Source of the DNA: Verrucomicrobiota bacterium
GTDB taxonomy: Bacteria > Verrucomicrobiota > Verrucomicrobiia > Verrucomicrobiales > Verrucomicrobiaceae
Direction: 5' to 3'
DNA length: 64,000 nucleotides
Assembly (NCBI GenBank): GCA_017301975.1
Contig: JAFLEI010000011.1
Span: forward strand, 1 to 64,000
Part shown: positions 8,595-18,000 of the stretch, piece by piece
How positions within the stretch are numbered: the first letter of the stretch is position 1
How the letters are laid out: each line of letters opens with the position of its first letter
Made by a program: the position numbers and the translations under genes
Notes under the pieces: model-generated
The model's database searches: none
What the model was told of the DNA's origin: nothing
Seen by the model: only the letters and a program-made list of their open reading frames with translations

Positions 8595-8747
8595 ATCCCG
8601 CTGCTCCAGCGCCGGTAGGGACGCGTTGCGCGCGTCCCACTTTCCAGGTCTGCCCCGCCCGCAGGCACCCAAAAAGGTTCGCCGTCCCCGCAACCCTCTG
8701 CACCACGAGCCCTCCTAGGAGCGCGGAATTCATTCCGCTGCACGCCG

Positions 8748-8779
8748 CCCACGCCCGACGCGACCTCTCCACCCTGCAT
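8748..8779 (+). repeat. 32-bp direct repeat, copy 2
   Basis: Second copy of the repeat at 8563-8594, differing by one base (CGACC instead of CGAAC). Confidence 0.8.
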
Positions 8780-9028
8780 TGCGTTCTTCTCAAGATCCCC
8801 CATGAACAACTGAAAACAGGTCTGTATTTATGAGGCCGCGCAAGCCTGTTCCCAAAAACAAGCAAGGCGCGGCGCCCGGGCTGTAGGTCGGCCGTGTTTG
8901 GCGTCCCAGGCGTTTTTATCCTCCACCGCCTCCTCCGCCAAACCGTCCGACTGCGAGTACCCTCGCATGCCCGGCATTGGCCGCGCGTTCAAAGGGGCCT
9001 CCTCATTCTCGCGCATTAAAATCGCTCG

Positions 9029-12000
9029 TCACACCACCTCCGGCTCGGGCAGGAATCCAACCCGTGACAGGTGCTGAAGATACAGACGCATGCGGCCCAG
9101 ATCGACTGGCGGGCAGACGACGCCCGTGTCTTGCAAATCCCGCACCACGTTGCCGCAGAACTCGGCGGACTGCTCCTCCATCAGGCTGGTCAGCACCTGG
9201 CGTGGCATGAACATCTGGTAAACAGCCAGGGGATTTTGCTGCACATCGAAACCGCCGCCTAGGAGCGCCGCCTCCCATTGATCCTCGGACACGATTCGCA
9301 CGGCGTAGCCGCAGGCGCTCGTGAGTTCCAGCAGCTTACGGAAATCAGGGGCGGCTGAGTTGATCAGGTGGTAGTTGCTCCCAGTCCCGGTCAGGCTCAG
9401 CGAGAGCCGCACGATGGCGGCCGCCACGAAATCGACGGGTGTGAGGAGACTCGCGTACCTTGAGTCCGGCCCCACCCCGAGACCGAGGCAGGTTTTGAGA
9501 AAGATCCAAAGGACGTTGTCGGCCGGGCTGATCCCCGTACGGTCGTCGCCCACAAGGAGCCCGGGTCGGTAGATATGGACAGGAAGGCCATGCGCGCGGG
9601 CCTGCACAAACAACTGCTCGGAGACCCAGCGGCTCTGGCTGTATCCCACCACCAATTTTTCATGAAGCGGCAGCGGCGAATCTTCGCGCAGCGGTTCCTC
9701 GCTCGCCTCACTGGCGGTCAGGACGCTCACACTGGAAAGATAATGCACCGGCTTGAGCCTCCCCTGCGCTGCCAGCCGGATGATCTCCACCGAGCCCTTC
9801 ACATTGATCGTCCTCAACTGCGCATACGCGGCGATGTGGTTGATGTGCGCCGCTGTGTGATAGATCGCGTCCACGGAGGCGGCGAGCTCATCGAATGCGG
9901 CGCGCTCAAGCCCGAGCAATGGCAGCGCCAGATCCCCGAGCACGGGCACAATGCGCGGCCGGAAGGACTCCTCCCAGCATTCGTGCTGCTGCATGTGCGC
10001 CTCGATCTGCTGCGCCGCGTCCGCAGCATCTGCGGCGCCGACGAGGCAGTACAGCGTCGCATGGGTCTGCCGCAGCAGGTCGCGAAGAAGGTAGGCGCCG
10101 AGAAACTCCAGCGCGCCGGTGAAAAAGAGATGCTCCGGCTGCTGAATCTGGGCCGCAGAGACGTGCCCCGGGGCGAACGGTATCTCCCAGCGGGCAAGAT
10201 CGGCATCCTGCACCAGATCACATTCAGCCGAGGAGATCACCGCCGTTTCCTGGGCCGCGCTGGTGGCGGATTCAGTCTTTCCGCCGGTGAACGAGTTCAG
10301 CAGGATCTCGGCGATCTTCATCACCGTCGGCGCCCCGCCCATGAGCTGACCCGTCGGAATGGCGATCCCTGTCTGGCCTTCGATCTGGTGGATGAGCTCG
10401 ACGGCCATCAGCGAGTCGATGCCGATTTCATTCAGCGGAAGTTTCGGGTCGATCTTCGATGGCGAAGTGCGGAGCACCTTGGCCACCTGCTCTCTCAGGA
10501 ACGCTTCCAAAACACCCAGTTGGTCTCCCGGTGCCGCGCTCAGCACCGCATCCCGCAGCCGGTTGGCATCATCGCTCTGGTGCTTCTTCAGGGCTTCTTC
10601 CGTGGTCAGCAGGGCATAGCGCGGCGTGGTGGTGATGGCGGGCGTCAGGGCCGACCATTTGGACCAGTCAATGCGCGAGACCATCATCTGCGCGATGCTG
10701 GGCTGCTGCATCAGACGTCCCAGAATTGGGAGGCTCTCCGCAGGCGTGATGCCTGCCCAGCCAATACGTGCAAAGTGCTCCTCCAGCTTCTTGTGCCGCG
10801 CCACGTAACCCACCCCTGCCATGACACCCCAGTTGAGGGTCAGCGCGGGCATTCCCTGCCTGCGCCGGTGGTTTGCCAGCGCATCCAGGAAGGCATTGGC
10901 TGCGGCATAGTTCGCCTGGCCCGGACTGCCGATGATGGACGCCACGGAGGAGAACATCACGAAATGATCCAGCGCGAGATTCCTCGTCTGTAGGTGCAGA
11001 TTCCATGCGCCATGGATCTTCGGCGTGGTGACCTTCTGAAAGCGCTCCGCATTGAGCTGGGAAAGCAGGCCGTCATCAAGCACCATCGCAACATGGAAGA
11101 CGCCCCGCAGCGGCGGGTGCGATTGCGCGATTTCTTCGAGCAGCGCGGCCACACTGGCAGGATCGCTGACATCCGACTGGATCACGCTGACTTCAGCACC
11201 GGCGGCCTGCATGACTGCCACGCCCGCGCGTGCTTCCTCGGTGGAAGCACCGCTGCGGCTGGAAAGCACCAGATGCCGCGCACCTCGGGACACCAGCCAC
11301 TGCGACATGGCCATCCCAAAGCCGCCAAGCCCGCCCGCCACGAGATACGTGGCTTCGGGATCAAGCTTGAACATCCCGTCCGGCAGGTCGGCGCTGAGCG
11401 ACACTTTGGCATCGCTCACGCTGAGCACCACTTTTCCGATCTGCCTCGCCTGGGTGATGTAGCGGAAGGCATGCTCCGCATCCGCCAGCGGAAAGGTGCG
11501 GTAGGGCAGCGCAGGCAGCTTCCGCGAAATGAACAGCTTTTGCAGGCTGCCCATGAGGGACTTCGAGTTGCGCGGATCAAGCGCATGCCCGAGGTCGATG
11601 GCATGATAGGAAAGGTTGTGGCGGAAAGGGAAGAGCCCGATCTTCGTGTTGCCGTAGATGTCCCGCTTGCCGATCTCAAGGAAGCGCCCGTACTGCCTCA
11701 GCACCGATAGGCTCTGATGGATTGCCTCTCCCGCGAGTGAGTTCAGCACCAGGTCAATGCCCTCGTCATTCGTGATCCGCATGATCTCGCCCGCAAACGC
11801 GAGCGTGCGCGAATCCAGCACATGCTCCACGCCAATCTTTTTGAGAAACGCCCGCTTTTCCGCGCTGCCGGCAGTCGCAAAAATCTCCGCCCCGGTCGCC
11901 TTGGCGATGCGCACCGCCGCCTGCCCGACGCCTCCCGTGGCCGCATGGATGAGCACGCGCTCACCCTTGCTCATCCGCCCCTGATGCGTCAGCGCATAGG

Positions 12001-15000
12001 CGGCGGTCAAATACGTCACCATCATCGTGGCCGCCTCTTCCATCGTCAGATGAGCGGGCTTTGCCAGCACCGCGTATTCGACGGTGGTGACGTGCGTGCC
12101 AAAGCAACCGGCCGCGAGCGCCATGACTTCATCTCCCACCTTAAACTGCGTGACGCTCTCACCCACTCGCACGATGCGCCCGGCGCATTCATCGCCCAGC
12201 AGCATGGCGTCGGCGGCTTCTGCAGGGTAGATCCCGAGAGCCTTCATCACATCGCGGAAGTTCAGAGCTGCGGCGCAGATTTCGATTTCCACCTCGTGGG
12301 GGCCCGGCGCACGGCGCGTCTTCGCGCGGAACACCAGCTTGTCCAGAGCCCCCGGCTTCGCAGACTCCAGGCGGAAGCACTGCTCAGTCGTGAGCGCGGA
12401 CGTGGATGTCTGTGCCAGATGATCCAGCGAGCCATGCACCAGCCGGTGCGCATAACGCGCCTCACCGCGCCATGCGGTTTCGGTCTCAGCATCCCCATGC
12501 AGCAGTTCATGGAGCAGATTCTCACAGTCCCGCGCACCGGATGCGCCATCGAGATCAATCGTGCGGCAGCGCAGGTCAGGCTGCTCGCTCATGATCACTC
12601 GTGCCATGCCGTGCAGCGGCGCTTGCGTGAGCGAGAGCGCGGCATCTTTTTCACCCGCAGGCTGTGCACTACGGGTCACGAACCACAGACCCGGCAGCGT
12701 GGAAACTCCCGCCGCATTCAGGGCCTGCACAAGGAAAAGCGGACTGTGGCAGACGAGCGTTTGAGACTTCTCAATTTCATCCGTCGTGAGGTCTTCACCT
12801 GCGGGCGCATCGAGGCTCCAGCAATGGATGACTCCACGCAGAGTTCCGCTTTTCGGCAGTTCAGCCAGCACTCGCGTGTAGTCCTCCGCAGCAGATGCGC
12901 AAATATGCACATCGTCTTCGGCGAGCAATGTGAAAGCGTCGGATGCAGTAACGACGACGCAGCAGTCCCCACGCTCGCGCAGAGAATCTGCAAGCGATGC
13001 TGCGAGGCCGTCCTTGTCGGCAAAAATCAGCCAGTGGCCGGACTCGGCGGGCGCTTCCTCCGCGACGGCCCCCCCCTGCGGCAGTTCGGGCCCACGGGCG
13101 AGAAGGACGACCTGTCCCGTCCCGCTTTCGTTGGTGGAGTCTGCAATGGCTTCCACGCTGCTGAATCCAGCAGCACTGATGAGCTTCTGCCACTCGCCGG
13201 ACGGCAGCAGCGGGTGGCGGGTGCGCAGCGCGGTGTCCTCAAACTGCCACCAGCGCACATCCGTGCCGCATACCAGATCATGCCAGGGGCTCGGGCGCTC
13301 AAGCTCCAGGACCGCGAGCAGCCCGCCGGAGGCCAGCATCTGCCGCACATGCCCCAGTGATTGCTGCACGTTCTGCGTCAATGCCAGCGCATTGGAGACG
13401 AGGATGATGTCGAACCGCTCATCGGCAAAGCCCTGCTCCGCAGGCGGAAGGTTGAGATCCAGCACGCGGTAATGCACCGGACGCTGGTCGCCGAATTTTT
13501 TCCCCGCCTGGTCAAAGTGGCGGTCGGAGACATCCGTAAAGCAGTACTCCACACCCGTCTGCGGCAGCCGTGGCAGCACGCTCGCCGTGACTCCGCCGGT
13601 CCCTGCACCAATCTCCAGGATCCGCACGCGTCGTCCTTCAGGAAGCTGCGCCAGCGCCGCCTCGACGGCCTCGCCCATGAGGTGATTGTACACACGCGTA
13701 AAGACAGACGCGGCTTCGAAGTGCTCCACCATGTTCGCGGAGAGCACGGCGGCCCCGTCGCTGCCGCCTCGCAGCAGGCCGGCAAGGCCCTGGGTGCACC
13801 GGTCCAGCAGGATCAGCTCAGGATGAAACGCCGGGAAGTGGAAGACGAGCTCCTGCCACAGCTTGTCACGATTCAGCGAGTCCGGTTTCGCCGTGACCGT
13901 CCACGTCGGGACATCGGCGCCCGGCTTCGGCTGCAGCCATCCGTCCGGCTCCAGCAGCGTCAGCAGCCGGTGCGCGAAGCGCTCATGCGCAGGCTGCACC
14001 TTGAGGCGTTTCAGCAAGGCGGGCAGCGTCACGATCTCCTCCGCTTTGGGCCGCCAGCCAAGCTGTTTGAAAACAGCGACAATCCCGCTGCGGCAGAGCC
14101 GCACAAAACGCGGCTCCCATTCCTGATAGCGTGCGTTCAGGCCCAGCGCCGTGCTGAACTTCGCGGCACTCTCGCGCAGTTGCTCTGCCAGCCCGGTGTT
14201 GTCTGGAAGATAGTCCGCTGGCCGGTGCTCGCCGGCCACCGTGGCGAGAGGCTTGAGCTGCCACTCGGATTGATAGAGCCAGTCTGCCTGCGCACCCGAT
14301 CCAGGCGTGTTGCCCAGCGCGGAGTACTTGCACAGAAAATCATTGATCTCCATCAGCACGTTGCCGCCGTCATCGAGGATGAAGAGGTCGATGACGATGA
14401 TCTTCTTCGCGATGGCCTGCGTCCGCCGCACATACGCCCAGACCTTGGCACCGGGCTTGGAGTAGCACCGGATCTTCTCCATGCGAGCCGGCAGGTACAG
14501 CCCGTCGGCTGGCAGCGCGATCGTGGGGTGAATGCACGCATCCAGCAGCGCGGGATGCACCACATAGCGCTCCAGTTCTGCCGCCACGGAGGCGGGCAAT
14601 TCAATGCGGCCGAGAGCTTCGTCATCACCCACCCAGACCTTCGTCAGCGCCTGAAACTGCGGGCCATAGTGCAGATCCGCACCGGCGGCTGCTTGGTAAA
14701 ACAGGGGGCCGTCCGTCTCGTTCCCGCAGCGCTGCTGAATCGCCGCGAGGTCAAAGGCCGGAGGCTGCCTGCGCTCGGGTTCGGCACGCACGCGCCCCGT
14801 GACGTGCTCCACCCAGCTCGGCGGAGTTTCGGTCAGCGTGCTCTGAATGGCAAAGGTGTTTTCATCCGGCACGCACGCGATCTGCATCAGCGTCACATCT
14901 TCGCCCGCAGGCAGGATGCATCCTCGGCGGATTTCCAGTTCCTCAACCAGCACCGGCTTGTCAGGATGAAGTTCCTGCCCAGCCGCCAGCGCCATCTCCA

Positions 15001-17851
15001 CATAGCCTGCGCCGGGAAAGATCAGGTGCTGCCCCACCCGGTGGTCCTTCAGCCAGGTCAGCACGTTTTTGTTCAGCGCCGTTTCCCAGGTTGGCTGCAT
15101 GTTTTGCAGCGCCAGCCTCAGCAGAGGATTGAGCTGCGGACTCGTGCGCAAAGTCATCGAATAAGCGGGCTCATGCCAGAAGCGCTCCTTCTGCCACGGA
15201 TATTCCGGCAGGCGCAGCTCAGCGCTGGCCTGCGGGTACAATCCCTTCCAGTTCGCCTCATGGCCGTTCACGTGCAAAGCGCCCAGCGTCCCCAGCAGCG
15301 TCGCACGCTCCGGCTTCTGCCGCCGCAGCGATGGCAGCACCAGTCCAATCGCGTCCGCCGTGGTAAGGCATTCCGCCATGGAATTCGACAGCACGGGGTG
15401 CGGACTGATCTCAAGAAAATGCGTCTGTCCTGCGGCGATCACAGCATCAATCGCCGGCGCAAAAAGCACGCTCTGCCGCACGTTTCGCCACCAGTACTCC
15501 GCGTCGTAGTCGGTGCCTTCCGCCAGCTTTCCGGTGACGGTCGAGTAGATCTTCACCGTGCCCGGCTGCGGCTGCAGGCCCGCAAGCGATTCTTCCAGCT
15601 CTTCCCGCACCGGGTCCATGTGCGCGCTGTGAAAGGCGTAGTTCACCGGCACATACCGCACAAACAGCGCACGCTTGTCCACCTCTTGAAAAATTTCATC
15701 CACCGCATCGCTGTCTCCGGAGATCGAGACCATCTTCGGTCCGTTGACCGCCGCGAGCGAGGCCCTCTCTCCATACGGCGCGATCACCGCCTCCGCCTCC
15801 TCACGGGTCAGTGCGGCCGCGATCATCTTTCCCCGCAGAGGAGTCTTCTCCATGCAGCGCCCGCGGTGGTGGATCACGCGCACGGCTTCCTTCAGGGAAA
15901 GCGCCCCGCACACATGCGCCGCCGCCACTTCACCCATGCTATGCCCTACCACGGCATAGGGGCGGATGCCCCAGGACTGCCACAGCGCCGCCAGCGCCAC
16001 CTGCAGCGCAAAAAGCGCCGTCTGCGCGATGTGTGTTTCATTCAGCCGCGTGCTCTGTTCGTCACGCCCCAGCTCATCCAGCAGCGAGCATCCGCCGAGC
16101 TTCAGCAGCTCATCATGGCAGGCCTGGAGGGTCTCGCGAAACACCGGCTCCTGCTCCAGCAGCTCGCGGCCCATCGCCCACCATTGCGGGCCCTGCCCGC
16201 TGAAGACAAACACCAGCCGTGCGTTTTTCACAGGCTGGCCCACATGCAGTCCCGGCGCCTGCTCCCCGCCCAAAAAGGCGGACAGCGCCGCGCTCATCCC
16301 GGCTCGGTTGCTGGCCGCCGTGGCCAGCCGAAATTCATGGTGCGTGCGTCGGCGGCTGGCTGCGGCGCAGATCTCTCGGAGAGACACCGTTTCGTCCGCC
16401 GTCTCCAGCAAGCCCTGGAAGGACTGCACCATCGCCCGCAGGGCGGCATCGCTGCCACGCGCAGAAATCGGTAAAATGAGTTCCTGTTCATCCCCGCTTG
16501 GGGCCGGCGCGGACTCCTGCGCTGCGGCCGCCGGGGCCGCCGGGGCCGCCTCCAGCACGGCGTGCGCATTCGTGCCGCCAAAGCCAAATGAATTGATGCA
16601 GGCCAGCAGGCGGTGCTCGGCGTCCTGCTTCAGCGGCGTCGCCGTGACCGGCACCTTCAGCCTCAGGCGCTCAAAGTTGAGCGATGGGTTCGGATGGATG
16701 AAATGAAGATTCGGCGGCACCATGCCGTGCTTCAGGCACAGGGCCACTTTGATCAGACCCGCGATGCCTGACCCGGCCTCCAGATGGCCGATGTTCGTTT
16801 TGACCGACCCCACAAGGCAGTCGTCTCCCGGCTCACGTCCCACTCCCAGGATGGTGCCCAGCGCGCTGCCTTCGATCAGATCGCCGACCGTGGTGCCCGT
16901 GCCATGGGCCTCCGCGTACTGGATTTCATGCGGAGACACTCCTGCCAGCTGGCACGCTTTCGAGATGAGTTCCTGCTGGGCCCCCCGGCTCGGCACCGTC
17001 ATGCCGGAAGTGCGCCCGTCCTGATTCACGGCCGTGCTGCGGATCACGGCGTAGATCGGATCTCCATCCGCCAGCGCCGCAGACAGGGGCTTCAGGCACA
17101 CGGCCCCCACGCCTTCGCCACGCACAAATCCATTGGCACCCGCGTCAAAGGCTTTGCAGCGCCCGTCCGGAGAAAGCATGCCCATGCTGGAAAAGGCGAC
17201 GAACGGAAACGGCGTGATGATGCAGTTCACCCCGGCGGCGATGGCGCTGCTGCATTCCTTGTTCCATAGCGCCTGGCAGGCCATGTGCACCGCCACCATG
17301 GAGGACGAGCAGGCCGTGTCCACCGCCACGCTGGGCCCCTGGAAATTCAGTGCGTACGAAATGCGGTTCGCGGCGATGCTCCCGGCCACCCCGGTGGCGG
17401 AATGCGGATACGCCATGCCTCGTCCCGCCGAATTCTGCTGGATGTCCCCGTAGTCATGCGTGGAGATGCCCACAAAGACACCCCTGTCCTCGCCTTTGAC
17501 GATGTCCACCTGCTGCCCCGCATCCATGAGAGCCTCCCACGTGGCCTCAAGCAGGAGCCGCTGCTGCGGATCAATGAAGGGGGCCTCACGCTGCGTGATG
17601 CCGAAGAATCCGGGGTCAAAGGTGTCGATCTCATCAATCAGCCCCGCCCACTTCGAGTACGTCTTCCCGGGCTTGCCCTGCTCCGGGTCAAAGTAAACGC
17701 GGGGATCCCAGCGCTCCTTCGGCACCTCACGGATGGCATCCACCCCGCCCATGAGCATCTTCCAGAACGTATCCGCATTATTGGCTCCCCCCGGGAGGCG
17801 GCATCCGATTCCAATGATGGCGATGGGGTCGGGGGCAGGCAGTTCTGGCAT
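9029..17851 (-). CDS. Highly reducing type I polyketide synthase with terminal thioester reductase
   Basis: One 2940-aa polypeptide holds a full reducing module. Ketosynthase (about 8-435): Cys181 in DTACSSS, His in AHGTGT and NIGHLE. Acyltransferase (about 530-840): Ser638 in GHSMGE, with YAFH at the specificity motif, between malonyl-type HAFH and methylmalonyl-type YASH. Dehydratase (about 905-1190): His937 in DHRVGQHLIFPG and Asp in LLDACIHP. C-methyltransferase-like domain around 1350-1560 with LEIGAGTGG. Enoylreductase (about 1790-2090) with HAATGGVGQAAV. Ketoreductase (about 2160-2340) with GGLGGFG and YAAAN. Acyl carrier Ser2480 in GIDSLMAVEL. Thioester reductase from about 2565. Domain order resembles iterative highly reducing PKSs, so it probably builds a reduced, perhaps methylated chain and releases it reductively as aldehyde or alcohol. 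In the reductase GALEFLG lacks the middle glycine of GxxGxxG, and YSQSR replaces YxxxK. No PPTase, loading module or tailoring gene is nearby. It is divergent from an FtsX-type permease. Confidence 0.95.
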   Translation of the reverse strand: MPELPAPDPIAIIGIGCRLPGGANNADTFWKMLMGGVDAIREVPKERWDPRVYFDPEQGKPGKTYSKWAGLIDEIDTFDPGFFGITQREAPFIDPQQRLLLEATWEALMDAGQQVDIVKGEDRGVFVGISTHDYGDIQQNSAGRGMAYPHSATGVAGSIAANRISYALNFQGPSVAVDTACSSSMVAVHMACQALWNKECSSAIAAGVNCIITPFPFVAFSSMGMLSPDGRCKAFDAGANGFVRGEGVGAVCLKPLSAALADGDPIYAVIRSTAVNQDGRTSGMTVPSRGAQQELISKACQLAGVSPHEIQYAEAHGTGTTVGDLIEGSALGTILGVGREPGDDCLVGSVKTNIGHLEAGSGIAGLIKVALCLKHGMVPPNLHFIHPNPSLNFERLRLKVPVTATPLKQDAEHRLLACINSFGFGGTNAHAVLEAAPAAPAAAAQESAPAPSGDEQELILPISARGSDAALRAMVQSFQGLLETADETVSLREICAAASRRRTHHEFRLATAASNRAGMSAALSAFLGGEQAPGLHVGQPVKNARLVFVFSGQGPQWWAMGRELLEQEPVFRETLQACHDELLKLGGCSLLDELGRDEQSTRLNETHIAQTALFALQVALAALWQSWGIRPYAVVGHSMGEVAAAHVCGALSLKEAVRVIHHRGRCMEKTPLRGKMIAAALTREEAEAVIAPYGERASLAAVNGPKMVSISGDSDAVDEIFQEVDKRALFVRYVPVNYAFHSAHMDPVREELEESLAGLQPQPGTVKIYSTVTGKLAEGTDYDAEYWWRNVRQSVLFAPAIDAVIAAGQTHFLEISPHPVLSNSMAECLTTADAIGLVLPSLRRQKPERATLLGTLGALHVNGHEANWKGLYPQASAELRLPEYPWQKERFWHEPAYSMTLRTSPQLNPLLRLALQNMQPTWETALNKNVLTWLKDHRVGQHLIFPGAGYVEMALAAGQELHPDKPVLVEELEIRRGCILPAGEDVTLMQIACVPDENTFAIQSTLTETPPSWVEHVTGRVRAEPERRQPPAFDLAAIQQRCGNETDGPLFYQAAAGADLHYGPQFQALTKVWVGDDEALGRIELPASVAAELERYVVHPALLDACIHPTIALPADGLYLPARMEKIRCYSKPGAKVWAYVRRTQAIAKKIIVIDLFILDDGGNVLMEINDFLCKYSALGNTPGSGAQADWLYQSEWQLKPLATVAGEHRPADYLPDNTGLAEQLRESAAKFSTALGLNARYQEWEPRFVRLCRSGIVAVFKQLGWRPKAEEIVTLPALLKRLKVQPAHERFAHRLLTLLEPDGWLQPKPGADVPTWTVTAKPDSLNRDKLWQELVFHFPAFHPELILLDRCTQGLAGLLRGGSDGAAVLSANMVEHFEAASVFTRVYNHLMGEAVEAALAQLPEGRRVRILEIGAGTGGVTASVLPRLPQTGVEYCFTDVSDRHFDQAGKKFGDQRPVHYRVLDLNLPPAEQGFADERFDIILVSNALALTQNVQQSLGHVRQMLASGGLLAVLELERPSPWHDLVCGTDVRWWQFEDTALRTRHPLLPSGEWQKLISAAGFSSVEAIADSTNESGTGQVVLLARGPELPQGGAVAEEAPAESGHWLIFADKDGLAASLADSLRERGDCCVVVTASDAFTLLAEDDVHICASAAEDYTRVLAELPKSGTLRGVIHCWSLDAPAGEDLTTDEIEKSQTLVCHSPLFLVQALNAAGVSTLPGLWFVTRSAQPAGEKDAALSLTQAPLHGMARVIMSEQPDLRCRTIDLDGASGARDCENLLHELLHGDAETETAWRGEARYAHRLVHGSLDHLAQTSTSALTTEQCFRLESAKPGALDKLVFRAKTRRAPGPHEVEIEICAAALNFRDVMKALGIYPAEAADAMLLGDECAGRIVRVGESVTQFKVGDEVMALAAGCFGTHVTTVEYAVLAKPAHLTMEEAATMMVTYLTAAYALTHQGRMSKGERVLIHAATGGVGQAAVRIAKATGAEIFATAGSAEKRAFLKKIGVEHVLDSRTLAFAGEIMRITNDEGIDLVLNSLAGEAIHQSLSVLRQYGRFLEIGKRDIYGNTKIGLFPFRHNLSYHAIDLGHALDPRNSKSLMGSLQKLFISRKLPALPYRTFPLADAEHAFRYITQARQIGKVVLSVSDAKVSLSADLPDGMFKLDPEATYLVAGGLGGFGMAMSQWLVSRGARHLVLSSRSGASTEEARAGVAVMQAAGAEVSVIQSDVSDPASVAALLEEIAQSHPPLRGVFHVAMVLDDGLLSQLNAERFQKVTTPKIHGAWNLHLQTRNLALDHFVMFSSVASIIGSPGQANYAAANAFLDALANHRRRQGMPALTLNWGVMAGVGYVARHKKLEEHFARIGWAGITPAESLPILGRLMQQPSIAQMMVSRIDWSKWSALTPAITTTPRYALLTTEEALKKHQSDDANRLRDAVLSAAPGDQLGVLEAFLREQVAKVLRTSPSKIDPKLPLNEIGIDSLMAVELIHQIEGQTGIAIPTGQLMGGAPTVMKIAEILLNSFTGGKTESATSAAQETAVISSAECDLVQDADLARWEIPFAPGHVSAAQIQQPEHLFFTGALEFLGAYLLRDLLRQTHATLYCLVGAADAADAAQQIEAHMQQHECWEESFRPRIVPVLGDLALPLLGLERAAFDELAASVDAIYHTAAHINHIAAYAQLRTINVKGSVEIIRLAAQGRLKPVHYLSSVSVLTASEASEEPLREDSPLPLHEKLVVGYSQSRWVSEQLFVQARAHGLPVHIYRPGLLVGDDRTGISPADNVLWIFLKTCLGLGVGPDSRYASLLTPVDFVAAAIVRLSLSLTGTGSNYHLINSAAPDFRKLLELTSACGYAVRIVSEDQWEAALLGGGFDVQQNPLAVYQMFMPRQVLTSLMEEQSAEFCGNVVRDLQDTGVVCPPVDLGRMRLYLQHLSRVGFLPEPEVV

Positions 17852-18000
17852 GGGTTTTACTTGCTTACTTGCTCACGGTGCGGCTTGTCAAGAAACCGGC
17901 TTGGAAATAGCATGATCTCCAGCGTTTTACACTCCGCAGGCAAGGGCGTGCTCCGGGTGTCTGACCTCTCCTCATGGCCGCCGTTGCAATTTTATTTTGA
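17852..18000. promoter_or_regulatory. Shared divergent promoter region of PKS and permease genes
   Basis: The 149-nt gap must contain the start signals of both the PKS (leftward) and the FtsX-type permease (rightward). It contains a direct repeat ACTTGCT-TACTTGCT near 17859-17873 and an A/T-rich patch (AATTTTATTTTGA) just before the permease ATG. Neither gene has a clear Shine-Dalgarno sequence. I cannot place promoter boxes with confidence. Confidence 0.4.

Larger units (their letters stand above)
8511..9028. other. Repeat-bearing intergenic region left of the PKS gene
   Basis: About 520 nt with no convincing gene. It carries a 32-bp direct repeat (two copies), a perfect 8-bp hairpin GGGACGCG/CGCGTCCC (8618-8638) and the near-palindrome GCGGAAT-TC-ATTCCGC around 8724-8739. 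Short open frames here have repeat-like composition. Confidence 0.6.

Noticed and set aside
9575..10993. Long plus-strand ORFs (472, 512 and 1037 aa) across the PKS
   Set aside because: They lie antisense to the PKS frame, which has clear catalytic motifs throughout; high GC creates long open shadows.
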